Source of the DNA: CAYNFH01 sp964396385
Lineage (GTDB): Bacteria > Armatimonadota > Chthonomonadetes > Chthonomonadales > CAJBBX01
Direction: 5' to 3'
Assembly: GCA_964396385.1 (NCBI GenBank)
Contig: CAYNFH010000062.1
Location: 1 to 28,037 of the forward strand
DNA: 28,037 bases
Shown piece by piece: positions 13,817 to 21,659 of this stretch. Under the pieces are notes generated by a model that was not told where the DNA came from, did no database searches, and saw only the letters and a list, made by a program, of their open reading frames with translations. The position numbers and the translations under genes were made by a program. Numbering within the stretch: the stretch's first letter is position 1; every line of letters starts with the position of its first letter.

Positions 13817-13902
13817 AGTAAGACGGGACTCGCCGTCCGGGCAAGTAGCTGAGGCTGATCTCTATCATGTAGGGGCGGCCCTACGAATTCCGATGGGCCG
13901 CG

Positions 13903-13928
13903 CCGCTTGTGAAGAGTGTCACAAGCGG
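13903..13928 (+). terminator. Hairpin downstream of xylA
   Basis: A 10-bp perfect stem CCGCTTGTGA/TCACAAGCGG with a 6-nt loop, 86 bp after the xylA stop. The T-run (TTTT) comes only about 12 nt after the stem, so it is not a textbook intrinsic terminator. A smaller stem GTAGGG/CCCTAC at 13870-13885 precedes it. Confidence 0.45.
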
Positions 13929-13960
13929 AACAATCGCTCGTTTTAGTAGACTAGTAATAG

Positions 13961-14000
13961 GGGTGTTGGATGTTGGGATCGGACCCGACACCCAGCACCC
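13961..14000. repeat. Imperfect hairpin of GTTGGGT-type words upstream of the trifunctional gene
   Basis: The left arm 13961-13977 pairs with 13984-14000 over 17 positions, with two G-U pairs and one mismatch around a 6-nt loop. The arms are built of the heptamer-like word GTTGGAT/GTTGGGA. The gene-free stretch 13817-14077 contains this hairpin, the one at 13903-13928 and the ribosome site of the next gene, with nothing else recognised. Confidence 0.7.
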
Positions 14001-14077
14001 GATTCTTATGGCAAAGCTGCCTGGACACACCTTGAGATACAACTACCGCCTATCCCCGGCGTGGGGGAAGGACTGAT

Positions 14078-17000
14078 ATGTCGTCGCCCTCGCACCGGCC
14101 CATCTTCTACGATGAGCAGCGCAAGCGCTGGCCCTGGGTCGTCCGCCTCGCCGCGGTGGCCCTCCTCATCGTCTCCTGCGCCCTCGTCTGCTTCGTGGTC
14201 AGCATCTGGGCGGCGCCCCTCCTGCCCCGCAACGTGCTGCCCAAGCAGAAGGAGCTGCGCGACTTCGGCAACCCGGACCCCAAGCTGGACATGCAGCGCG
14301 CCGGCCGGGACTTCGCCGCGCGGAGGGATAAGCGGAAGCTGGAGCGCCAGATCGCGCTGGACAAAGCGCGTGAACAGAGCCGCATACAGCCCGTGCCCGA
14401 GCCCGTCTACCGGCCGCCGCTCGGGCCGCCCGCGCCGCCGGAGCTCACCCACCCCATCGTCGCCGCCTTCTACGTGAACTGGGAGGAGACCTCGCGCGCC
14501 TCCCTGCGGCGCCACATCGGCGAGATCACCCACCTCTTCCCGGAGTGGCTGCACCTGAACAAGGACGGCACCCGGTTCCTCGATGCGCGGGATAACATCG
14601 ACCGCACGGACATCGGGCCCTACGTGAAGGCTCACCACGTACCCATCATTCCGGTGCTCAACAACTACGTGCCGGAATCGCCCGGCTCGGAGAACGCGGC
14701 CTGGAGCGCCAACGCAGTGCACGGCCTCGTCTCCAACCCGGCGGCGCGCGCAAAGTTCATCCACAACCTCAAGGTAGTACTGCTGAACAACGGCTGGCAG
14801 GGAATTAACATCGACTTCGAGCAGGTCGCCGCGGCCGACCGAAACTATCTGACCGAGTTCATGAAGGAGCTCCACAACGCATTCCGCCCGCGCGGCCTGC
14901 TGGTGACTCAGGATATCGAGATGGACTCCGACGCGCTCGACCTGGAGCGTCTGGCCCTCTGGAACGACTACCTCATCCCCATGATGTACGACGAGCACTC
15001 GCCGGGCGACGAGGCGGGGCCGGGCAGCATCGCCGGCGTCGGATGGACCAAGGAGCAGCTCCAGAGTCTCTTCGCCAAGGTGCCGCCCTCCAAGGTGATC
15101 GTGGGCATGGGCGGGTACGCGTACGACTGGAAGAAGGGCGTATGGCAGAGCGCCGCGCAGCTCTCCTACCAGTCCGCCGTCATCCAGGCCAAGGAGAACC
15201 AGGATCCCGGCGATCCAAACGAGGGCCGGGTCCAGATCGACCCTGTCTCGCTTAACCCGTACTACACCTACCACGACGATAACGGCGCGGAGCACGTGGT
15301 CTGGATGCTGGACGCAACCACCGCCTTCAACCAGTGGATGGTCGCCCGTCCGTACGCGCCGCAAGGCTATGCGCTGTGGGTGCTGGGTACGGAGGACCCC
15401 AGCCTCTGGTCCGTCCTGGGCCGCACGCACATCTCGGGAGACATCGGCGCGGACGTGGATCAAGGCGCGCTGGACAAGCTGACCTATGGTCGCCAGTCCG
15501 AGGTGGACTTCGAGGGCGAAGGCGAGCTGCTGGAGGTGCTGGCGGAGCCGAATGACGGTGAGCGCACCGTCAAGCGCGACCCGAGAACCGGGCTCATCAC
15601 GGCCGAGACGTACCAGCAGTATCCCTCGGCCTACGTGGTGCGGCGCTACGGCTACCAGCCGAAGAAGGTAGTGCTCACCTTTGACGACGGTCCGGATCCG
15701 AACTGGACGCCGCAGATCCTCGACATTCTGAAGCGCGAGGGCGTCCACGCCACGTTCTTCGTCATCGGCAAGAACGCGCAGGAGAACCCCGGGTTGGTGG
15801 CGCGGGAGTGGAACGAGGGCAACGAGATCGGGAACCACACCTTCACCCATCCGAATCTCGCCACTACCCGCCGCGAGCGCACGGTGCTGGAGATCTCGAC
15901 CACCCAGCGCGTGATAGAGGCAATTACGGGCCATACCACCACGCTGTTCCGGCCGCCCTACGCCATCGACGTGGAGCCCCAGACGGGCGGCGAGCTGCGA
16001 CCCATCATCCTGGCCTCCCAGTTCCACTTCATCTCCGTGGGCGAGATGAACGACCCGCAGGACTGGAACCTGCTGAAGAAGGGTCCGCGCGGCCAGATGG
16101 TCCCGCGGACGGCCGATGACATTGTCAATAGCGTCGTGTCCAACCGCGATGCGGGCAGCGTCGTCCTGCTGCACGATGGCGGTGGCGACCGGGCCAATAC
16201 GGTCGCGGCGCTCCCGCGTATTATCGAGGAGCTCAAGGCCAGAGGCTACCGGTTTATAACCGTCGCGGACCTGCGCGGAATGTCGCGCGAAGCCATGTTC
16301 CCGCAGATCAGCGGGCGCGACGATCCGCTCGTGGGTATCGACAAGTGGGTGTTCCTGGCCTGGTACGCCATAGCGCTCACCCTGGTGACCCTCTTCACGC
16401 TCTCAGTGATCCTGGGAGTATCGCGGCAGGTGTTCATCACCGGCCTCGCTCTGGCGCAGCGCCGCCGCGAGCGCGTCCGCGATTCACTCACCCCGCTCTC
16501 CTCGACTTGGGAGCGCGAGGCTCCTGCCGAGCATCCGGACTCCCCCTCTCCTGTTCTTGGGAGAATGAGAGGGGGGATGAGGGCCCACTATGCCCCCTGG
16601 GTGGTCTCCGTCGTCATCGCCGCCTATAACGAGGAGAAGGTCATCGAGCGGACCGTCTCCGCCATCCTCCGAAGCCAGTACCAGGACCTGGAGGTCATCG
16701 TGGTGGACGACGGCAGCCAGGACGCCACTTACGCCGTGGTGTCCACGGCGTTCGCGGGTGAGCCGCGAGTGCACGCCATCCGCAAGGAGAACGGCGGCAA
16801 GGCGTCCGCGCTCAACCTGGGTATGGCGCACGCTACCGGCGAGGTGATCGTGGCGCTGGACGCGGACACGCTCTTCGCCGAGGATGCCATTCCGCGCCTG
16901 GTTCGCCACTTCCAGGATCACCGGGTCGGGGCCGTCTCCGGCAACGTGCGGGTCGGCAACATCCACAACCTCTTCACGCGCTGGCAGGCGCTGGAGTACA

Positions 17001-17743
17001 TCACCAGCCAGAACTTCGAACGACGCGCGCATGACCTGCTCAACTGCATCACCGTGGTGCCCGGCGCCATCGGGGCATGGAGGCTGGAGGCCATCCGCCA
17101 GGTGGGAGGCTACAGCTCGGACACACTGGCGGAGGACACGGACCTCACCTGGAAGATCCGACGGGCCGGTTGGCGCATCCTGAACGACAGCTCCGCCCTG
17201 GCCTACACGGAGGCGCCGGACACGCTGCGCAACCTCTCCCGGCAGCGGTTCCGCTGGGCGTTCGGCACGCTCCAGAACCTGGTGAAGCACCGGGACGCCC
17301 TCTTCCGCCACGGCGCCTTCGGATGGATCGCCCTGCCCAGCCTCTGGCTCTACCAGATCCTGTTCCCGGCCATCTCGCCCATCATGGACATCGCGGTGGT
17401 CTGGGCGCTCGCGGCCGGCAACGTCGGCCAGGTCCTGCCCTACTACCTGCTCATGGTGGGCGTCGAGTTCCTCGGTGCTGCCATCGCGCTCTGGCTGGAT
17501 CGGGGCCGCTGGAGCCTCCTGCCCTGGCTCTTCTTCCAACGGTTCCTGTACCGGCAGCTCATGTACTACGTCATCCTCAAGTCGCTGGTGGCGGCAGTGC
17601 GCGGCGGCGCGGTCGGGTGGAACAAGTTCGAGCGCCGCGGCACGGCCCAATTGGAGCCGAGCGCTCCCGCACGGATGCCCACACCCGAATCCCGGCCTGT
17701 CGGCGAGCCCGCCCGCACCACCAAACCCAAAAGCGCGGTCTAG
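14078..17743 (+). CDS. Trifunctional membrane protein: GH18-like, polysaccharide deacetylase (NodB), GT2 synthase
   Basis: A 1221-residue fusion. Residues 20-45 form a membrane anchor. About 125-460 is a GH18/chitinase-like barrel (GINIDFE with D246 and E248; the first Asp of DxxDxDxE is Asn). About 525-740 is a NodB deacetylase (TFDDGPD at 534-540; H587 and H591 in HTFTH). A membrane helix follows near 770-795. About 842-1090 is a processive GT2 domain (VIAAYNEE, D877/D878, D928xD930, ED at 1019-1020, QRFRW at 1056-1060), and several C-terminal helices finish the protein. Similar fusions exist and are thought to make and trim beta-1,4-linked GlcNAc-type exopolysaccharide. The start is ATG 14078 with AAGGA 5 nt upstream. 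Odd feature: about 35 residues before the GT2 domain are encoded by repeat DNA. No partner gene is adjacent. Confidence 0.9.
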   Translation: MSSPSHRPIFYDEQRKRWPWVVRLAAVALLIVSCALVCFVVSIWAAPLLPRNVLPKQKELRDFGNPDPKLDMQRAGRDFAARRDKRKLERQIALDKAREQSRIQPVPEPVYRPPLGPPAPPELTHPIVAAFYVNWEETSRASLRRHIGEITHLFPEWLHLNKDGTRFLDARDNIDRTDIGPYVKAHHVPIIPVLNNYVPESPGSENAAWSANAVHGLVSNPAARAKFIHNLKVVLLNNGWQGINIDFEQVAAADRNYLTEFMKELHNAFRPRGLLVTQDIEMDSDALDLERLALWNDYLIPMMYDEHSPGDEAGPGSIAGVGWTKEQLQSLFAKVPPSKVIVGMGGYAYDWKKGVWQSAAQLSYQSAVIQAKENQDPGDPNEGRVQIDPVSLNPYYTYHDDNGAEHVVWMLDATTAFNQWMVARPYAPQGYALWVLGTEDPSLWSVLGRTHISGDIGADVDQGALDKLTYGRQSEVDFEGEGELLEVLAEPNDGERTVKRDPRTGLITAETYQQYPSAYVVRRYGYQPKKVVLTFDDGPDPNWTPQILDILKREGVHATFFVIGKNAQENPGLVAREWNEGNEIGNHTFTHPNLATTRRERTVLEISTTQRVIEAITGHTTTLFRPPYAIDVEPQTGGELRPIILASQFHFISVGEMNDPQDWNLLKKGPRGQMVPRTADDIVNSVVSNRDAGSVVLLHDGGGDRANTVAALPRIIEELKARGYRFITVADLRGMSREAMFPQISGRDDPLVGIDKWVFLAWYAIALTLVTLFTLSVILGVSRQVFITGLALAQRRRERVRDSLTPLSSTWEREAPAEHPDSPSPVLGRMRGGMRAHYAPWVVSVVIAAYNEEKVIERTVSAILRSQYQDLEVIVVDDGSQDATYAVVSTAFAGEPRVHAIRKENGGKASALNLGMAHATGEVIVALDADTLFAEDAIPRLVRHFQDHRVGAVSGNVRVGNIHNLFTRWQALEYITSQNFERRAHDLLNCITVVPGAIGAWRLEAIRQVGGYSSDTLAEDTDLTWKIRRAGWRILNDSSALAYTEAPDTLRNLSRQRFRWAFGTLQNLVKHRDALFRHGAFGWIALPSLWLYQILFPAISPIMDIAVVWALAAGNVGQVLPYYLLMVGVEFLGAAIALWLDRGRWSLLPWLFFQRFLYRQLMYYVILKSLVAAVRGGAVGWNKFERRGTAQLEPSAPARMPTPESRPVGEPARTTKPKSAV
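16484..16586 (+). repeat. In-frame REP-like repeat insertion in the trifunctional gene
   Basis: This segment encodes residues about 803-837 (TPLSSTWEREAPAEHP, then SPVLGRMRGG). It contains GGGAGCGCGAGGCTCCT plus GCCGAGC (16509-16532), which recurs at 20634-20657 with 23 of 24 bases identical. It also contains a hairpin CCCCCTCTC/GAGAGGGGG (16542-16550 with 16567-16575) of the kind seen in intergenic REP-type elements. It lies exactly in the linker between the deacetylase/TM part and the GT2 domain and keeps the frame. Confidence 0.75.
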
Positions 17744-17837
17744 GTGGCCGGCAATCGGTAGACCGAATCAGGCCGAGTTCCGCGTCCGCGCAAGGCGTAC
17801 GCTTGGCGGAACGCCACCCAGCGCCGGACCTCGGTCC

Positions 17838-18279
17838 GTGCGCGCGTACCTGAACCCTCTCACTCCCGCACGCAACTGCTGTCCGCCCTGCCAGCTCTGG
17901 TCGCGCAGGAGGCCCCGCCCCTGAGCGCCCTAGCCAAGCTGCCGGTAAAGGAGGTGACCGTCTTTAAGGACGGCCACGCCGTCGTAGTCCACGAGGGCCG
18001 GATGCCCGTCAACCGCGACGGCGACGTGGAGTTGGACTACCTTCCCACCCCGGTGCTCGGTACGGTGGACCGCGCGGACCAGGGGGTACGGTGGAGATGG
18101 TCAACCTGATGGAGGATGCCGGGGAGCTGCCGACGTTCCGCCCCTACTGGTGGAGCTGGTATAACTGGCCCACGTGGTGGACCCACTTCAACGGCATCGG
18201 CCGAATCCGCTGGAACGTGCGCCTAGAGCCCGGCAAGCCCGTCGACCTAGGCTACGCCTGGCACTACTTCTCGCAATGA
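17838..18279 (+). pseudogene. Remnant of a DUF4139/MuiA-like exported protein
   Basis: Three pieces in three frames look like one decayed gene. GTG at 17838 begins MRAYLNPLTPARN. A different frame then gives LLSALPALVAQ (signal-peptide-like) and LPVKEVTVFKDGHAVVVHEG up to LDYLPTPVLGTV near 18068, ending at a TGA soon after. From about 18085 a third frame gives TVEMVNLMEDAGELPTF and ends GRIRWNVRLEPGKPVDLGYA with a stop at 18279. The N-terminal VKEVTVFKDG and the C-terminal W-rich strand followed by LEPGKPVDLGY suit the DUF4140/DUF4139 (mucoidy-inhibitor-like) architecture, whose middle several hundred residues are missing. The break lies between two copies of GGTACGGTGGA (18059-18069 and 18085-18095). 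The family assignment is moderate; the decay is clear. Confidence 0.65.
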
Positions 18280-18315
18280 TGCGCCGCCCCTTCAGCTCCG
18301 GGTACTGAAGTGTGC

Positions 18316-18753
18316 TCACTCAGCGTAACAGTAGATGGTCAGAGCCGGACACGCGTCCGGCGAGATGTCCTTGTCGTCTGTGAGCAGTGGTGCATTCAAA
18401 AGTCGTGCAGTAGCAGCTACCCACGCGTCGCCAGCCTCTAGACGCCGTCCTGCTCTTCGCGCTTCCAGCATCGTCTGCGCCCACGCGTTCGCCAACTCGT
18501 CTGAGTATTGCACCAGCTCGAACCGCCGGAGGAACGTCTCCAATTCGGCTCTTCGGCGAGGACCCCACCTTGCGGCACTCGCTCCGTAGCGCATTTCCGC
18601 GATTGTCTGGAAGCTGATATAGAGATCACAGCCGGTCACATGTGGCGTATAACGAGATAGGCGTAGGTCGTTTCTTAGCATCAGGCTGACCACCGTAGTG
18701 TCCAGAACCCGCCGCTGCCTTACGGCTTCTCGGCCGCTGCGGCTCGTCGCCAT
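18316..18753 (-). CDS. PIN-domain toxin (VapC-like)
   Basis: A 145-residue PIN protein: D18 in RRVLDTTVVSLM, E53 in FQTIAEMRYGA, D109 in LEAGDAWVAATA, and D126, D127 and D129 in LLTDDKDIS. This is the full acidic site of a VapC/FitB-type ribonuclease. The first ATG (18753) lies inside the end of the upstream gene, a 34-bp overlap typical of a toxin coupled to its antitoxin. The first 14 residues are basic and may not belong to the fold. The partner antitoxin appears to be the C-terminal part of the upstream GNAT fusion. Confidence 0.88.
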   Translation of the reverse strand: MATSRSGREAVRQRRVLDTTVVSLMLRNDLRLSRYTPHVTGCDLYISFQTIAEMRYGASAARWGPRRRAELETFLRRFELVQYSDELANAWAQTMLEARRAGRRLEAGDAWVAATARLLNAPLLTDDKDISPDACPALTIYCYAE

Positions 18754-19484
18754 GCCCGGAGATTCCTAATTGCGTCATCCAGCGCGACTGCATCCTCTCC
18801 AAAGTCCGGAACCTCGGCAAGAAAGCTCCCCAGGTCTGTCACCGGTTGGGCGCCCGGCCGTGCCGGCACCAAGCCAGGGATCTCTTTGGAGTCGCGAACT
18901 CCGGTTCCTTTCCCTGGCTTCCGATTCGGATGGGTTTTGATCTGTTCCTTCATAATGGCTCCGTCACAGCATAGTGTACTTGGCCCCGTTAGCTCTTCGA
19001 CAGTTTCGACCTTCTTGCGCATTGGGATGCAGGGCATTTCGGTGCCACCAGGAAGGCTGCATAACCCTGGATCTCCAGCTTCGTATCCACACTTCAAGTA
19101 AAAGGTTACGGCGTTCAAAGACGCGTCGAGGCGCAACTCGCCACAGCCGCCCTTCGCCGCAAGATCCTCCAGCATTGACAGGAGCTGCCTTCCAATTCCC
19201 CTGCGCTTACAATCCGGACGTACATAGAGTGCGTCAATCGTTGCCATTTCCACGTTTACCTGGCCAAAGCCGAGGAGAAAGTCTTCATGGCACGCTACAA
19301 GTATGCGGCCCCGGCTGATGGGAACCTCCCAGTTGCTCGGCTCCCCTGCACCCTCAAGCCAGGCGGCAAGCTGCTCCTGCCCATAGTCGCCCGTCCCGAC
19401 GCTCCTCACCGCCGAGCGATAGATGCTCCAGATTTCCCCAGCGTCATCAATTACCGCAACCCGAATCAATGTCTCCGCTGACAC
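18720..19484 (-). CDS. GNAT acetyltransferase fused to an antitoxin-like C-terminal domain
   Basis: A 254-residue protein. Residues 1-158 are a GNAT N-acetyltransferase: the acetyl-CoA loop RPDCKRRGIGRQLL (89-102), then LDASLNAVTFYLKCGYEAG and a final strand CIPMRKKV. Residues 178-254 (MKEQIKTHPNRKPGKG ... DLGSFLAEVPDFGEDAVALDDAIRNLRAWR) resemble small antitoxins encoded just before VapC toxins. An internal ATG at 18953 is preceded by GGAG 5 nt upstream, so the last 77 residues may also be made separately. The coupling with the downstream PIN gene supports the antitoxin reading. The acetylation substrate is unknown. The start is ATG 19484. Confidence 0.75.
   Translation of the reverse strand: MSAETLIRVAVIDDAGEIWSIYRSAVRSVGTGDYGQEQLAAWLEGAGEPSNWEVPISRGRILVACHEDFLLGFGQVNVEMATIDALYVRPDCKRRGIGRQLLSMLEDLAAKGGCGELRLDASLNAVTFYLKCGYEAGDPGLCSLPGGTEMPCIPMRKKVETVEELTGPSTLCCDGAIMKEQIKTHPNRKPGKGTGVRDSKEIPGLVPARPGAQPVTDLGSFLAEVPDFGEDAVALDDAIRNLRAWRRAAAAEKP
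18951..18962 (-). promoter_or_regulatory. Internal ribosome site and start for a separate antitoxin
   Basis: On the minus strand GGAG (18962-18959), 5 nt of spacer and ATG (18953-18951) lie inside the GNAT-fusion frame, exactly at the border between the acetyltransferase and antitoxin-like parts. Confidence 0.5.
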
Positions 19485-19512
19485 ATTTGCGCCTCCTCTA
19501 CACTATGTTGAT

Positions 19513-20544
19513 TCAGGGTACCAGCACGCTCTTCGCAACGGCCAGGCTGTCCATCGTCCGGAACGCCTCCTCCCACCGGTCCAGGGGGAACACGCGCCGG
19601 TTGGGATCTGCGCGGACCTTCCCGCTCGCGAGCAGCCCCAGCACGCGCTCCCACGTCTTCCAGGTGTGGCTGAAGGAGCCCTGCAGCCGGGCGGCCTTGG
19701 CCACCAGCGGGTCCAGCGAGAAGCCGAGCGGCTCCGGTCCCCACCCCACCTTGGTAATCTGCCCCATCGGCCGCACCACCTCAAGCGCCTGCTTCAGCGC
19801 GACGGAAGTGCCCACGCAGTCCACCACCAGGTGCGCGCCGAAGCCGTCGCCCTGTTCTTTGACCGCCGCCGCAACGTCCTCCTCCTCCACCAGCAGCGTG
19901 CGTGTGGCGCCCAGCTCGCGCGCCACCTCCAGCCGCGCGGCGTCCCGGCGCGTGCCCACCATCCAGAGCGCGCCCGGGCTGCCCAGCCGCGCCATCTGCA
20001 GCGCCATCAGCCCGATGGGCCCCGGGCCGAGTACCACCACGAAGTCCCCCGGCTGCACACGAGAGAGCTCCAGCACGGCGTTGGCCGCCACACAGCCCGG
20101 CTCCGTCATGGCGGCGTCCTCGAACGGCACGCCCTCCGGCACGCGATGCAGGCAGCGCGCAGGCGCCCGCACGTACTCCGCCATGGCCCCATCCAGCCCG
20201 TAGCCGAACCCCAGTCGCTCCGGACAGAGGTTGTACTGGCCGCTCCGGCAGTACACGCAGTGACCGCAGATAGAGGCCGCCGTCTCGCTCACCACCCGAT
20301 CGCCCTCCCGGAACCCCTTTACGTCCCGGCCCACCGCCGCCACGTCGCCGCCGAACTCGTGGCCCAGCACCACGGGGTAGTTCACGCTCCAGGAGTGGGT
20401 GGCGTGCCACTGGTGCAGGTCCGATCCGCATACGCCCACGCCTCGCACCCGCAGCAGCACGTCGCCGGGCCCAATCTCCGGTGTGGCCCGCTCCTGCATC
20501 TCCACCCGGTACGGCTTCCGCTCCACATTAACAACGGCGCGCAT
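19513..20544 (-). CDS. Zinc-dependent medium-chain alcohol/polyol dehydrogenase
   Basis: A 343-residue MDR protein. Catalytic zinc ligands are C39 (GVCGSDLH), H62 and E63 (GHEFGG) and the later Glu in MTEPGCVAAN. Structural zinc ligands are C93, C96, C99 and C107 (ICGHCVYCRSGQYNLC). The NAD(P)-binding Rossmann motif is LGPGPIGLMALQMA. It resembles sorbitol, L-threonine 3- and galactitol dehydrogenases; the substrate cannot be told. The ATG at 20544 is preferred (AAGGGA 9 nt upstream); a GTG at 20571 is an in-frame alternative adding nine residues. It lies 153 bp downstream of senB on the same strand, separated by repeat DNA, so it is probably not part of the sen unit. Confidence 0.88.
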   Translation of the reverse strand: MRAVVNVERKPYRVEMQERATPEIGPGDVLLRVRGVGVCGSDLHQWHATHSWSVNYPVVLGHEFGGDVAAVGRDVKGFREGDRVVSETAASICGHCVYCRSGQYNLCPERLGFGYGLDGAMAEYVRAPARCLHRVPEGVPFEDAAMTEPGCVAANAVLELSRVQPGDFVVVLGPGPIGLMALQMARLGSPGALWMVGTRRDAARLEVARELGATRTLLVEEEDVAAAVKEQGDGFGAHLVVDCVGTSVALKQALEVVRPMGQITKVGWGPEPLGFSLDPLVAKAARLQGSFSHTWKTWERVLGLLASGKVRADPNRRVFPLDRWEEAFRTMDSLAVAKSVLVP

Positions 20545-20633
20545 CTTCCCGCGTCCCTTCACCTGTACCACAAAGGCACAATGCTGCTACTGACCTCAGC
20601 ACACACTGCTAAACGAATCGGTAACAAGCTGTG

Positions 20634-20673
20634 GGGAGCGCGAGGCTCCTACCGAGCTAAGGCAGCCCGAGGC
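20634..20673. repeat. Second copy of the GCGCGAGGCTCCT repeat word
   Basis: 20634-20657 matches 16509-16532 at 23 of 24 bases. A degenerate second unit (CCCGAGGCTCTTGCC) follows immediately. It forms small hairpins (GGAGC/GCTCC) between senB and the dehydrogenase gene, where it may also serve as the senB transcript end. Confidence 0.75.
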
Positions 20674-20697
20674 TCTTGCCCTTTGAGCCTTCGTGGT

Positions 20698-21657
20698 TCA
20701 AATCACGACGTTCACTTCGTCCAGCAGCTCCCCCCATGCGGCCATCTCGTTGGCCGGGTCCACCAGCGGCGCCAGGCGGCAGCAGAGGTCGTACAGCTCC
20801 TCGTAGAAGAGCGGATCTGTCTCGCATCTCACCAGTAGGTTGGCCAGCGCGGCCGTATCGCCCACGGGGAAGTAAGCAGGATATTCCGCGCCCAGCAGGC
20901 CGATAGAGCCAGGAATGCGACTGCTGACTACCGGCACCCCGCAGGCCAGAGCCTCCGAGACCGCGTTCGCGCCCCCTTCCATCCGGGAAGAGAGGACCAT
21001 CAGCCGGCTTGACGCCAGCAGCCGCAGCGCCCGCCAATGCGGTAGGTCCCCGAGCCACGCGTATCGCGGGTTGCTCTCCATCTCCGCCCGCGCTCGCCCC
21101 ACCATCTCCGGCTCGCGTGCGCTCCCGGCCTGGAGCACCCGGATGCGCGAGTATGACGGAAGCATCCGCGCCGCCTCGGCCGCCCGGAACGGGTCCTTCA
21201 CCTCACGCAGGTGGCCCAGCACGCAGACGTCAAAGGTGCGCACGGAGCGAGACCGAGGCCGCCGCGGCCCGACCGCGGACTGGTAGATGACGCGCACTTT
21301 CGCGGCCAGTCGAGGGGGGAGCTCCGAGGCGGCGAGCGGCTGGAGCGCGATGATGCGGTCCGCGAGCTCCAGCGCCTGGAAGGCTTCCGGCGCCGCGGCA
21401 AGATCGTGGTATACGTCAGTGCCCGTGAGGGTCACCAGGAGCGGATGGGTCGGCCGCTCATCGTGGAACCTCCGGATCGATGGCAGGCTCTTGAGCGCGT
21501 GGAGCGCCACCAGCACGTCGCATGGCTCCCCCGCATACGCTTCCCGGACGGAAACGCGGTGGCCCAGCCGCCGGAGCAGCCGCGCCCAGCGCTCCGCCGT
21601 GATCCGGTTGCCGAAGCAGGAGCCCCGCGCCGCGGGCGTGACTATCTGAATCCGCAT
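20698..21657 (-). CDS. senB: Selenosugar synthase SenB (selenoneine biosynthesis)
   Basis: A 319-residue GT-B-type glycosyltransferase of the SenB family (formerly TIGR04348). The N-terminus MRIQIVTPAARGS then GNRITAERWARLLRRLGHRV, the segments CDVLVALHALKS, VTLTGTDVYHDL and VIYQSA, and the C-terminal block VCVLGHLREVKDPFRAAEA then LASSRLMVLSSRMEGGANA are hallmarks. SenB joins selenophosphate and UDP-N-acetylglucosamine to give a selenosugar for SenA. The start is ATG 21657, only 2 nt after the senA stop, so the two are translated together; the open frame continues upstream only because it crosses senA. No senC/selD lies next to it, so selenophosphate must come from elsewhere in the genome. 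Confidence 0.9.
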   Translation of the reverse strand: MRIQIVTPAARGSCFGNRITAERWARLLRRLGHRVSVREAYAGEPCDVLVALHALKSLPSIRRFHDERPTHPLLVTLTGTDVYHDLAAAPEAFQALELADRIIALQPLAASELPPRLAAKVRVIYQSAVGPRRPRSRSVRTFDVCVLGHLREVKDPFRAAEAARMLPSYSRIRVLQAGSAREPEMVGRARAEMESNPRYAWLGDLPHWRALRLLASSRLMVLSSRMEGGANAVSEALACGVPVVSSRIPGSIGLLGAEYPAYFPVGDTAALANLLVRCETDPLFYEELYDLCCRLAPLVDPANEMAAWGELLDEVNVVI

Positions 21658-21659
21658 CG

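Noticed and set aside
14006..16174. Long minus-strand open frame (722 codons) opposite the GH18/NodB fusion
   Set aside because: Composition is typical of an antisense shadow (Val/Arg/His/Leu/Asp-rich, no motifs), and the + strand protein is well supported by domain motifs.
16484..17650. Minus-strand 388-codon frame opposite the GT2 domain
   Set aside because: Antisense shadow of a clear glycosyltransferase; no family features.
20685..20708. tRNA T-arm-like sequence (GGTTCAAATC between complementary bases)
   Set aside because: The stem that pairs leaves an 8-nt loop, no acceptor, D or anticodon arms are found, and the segment includes the last codons of senB.
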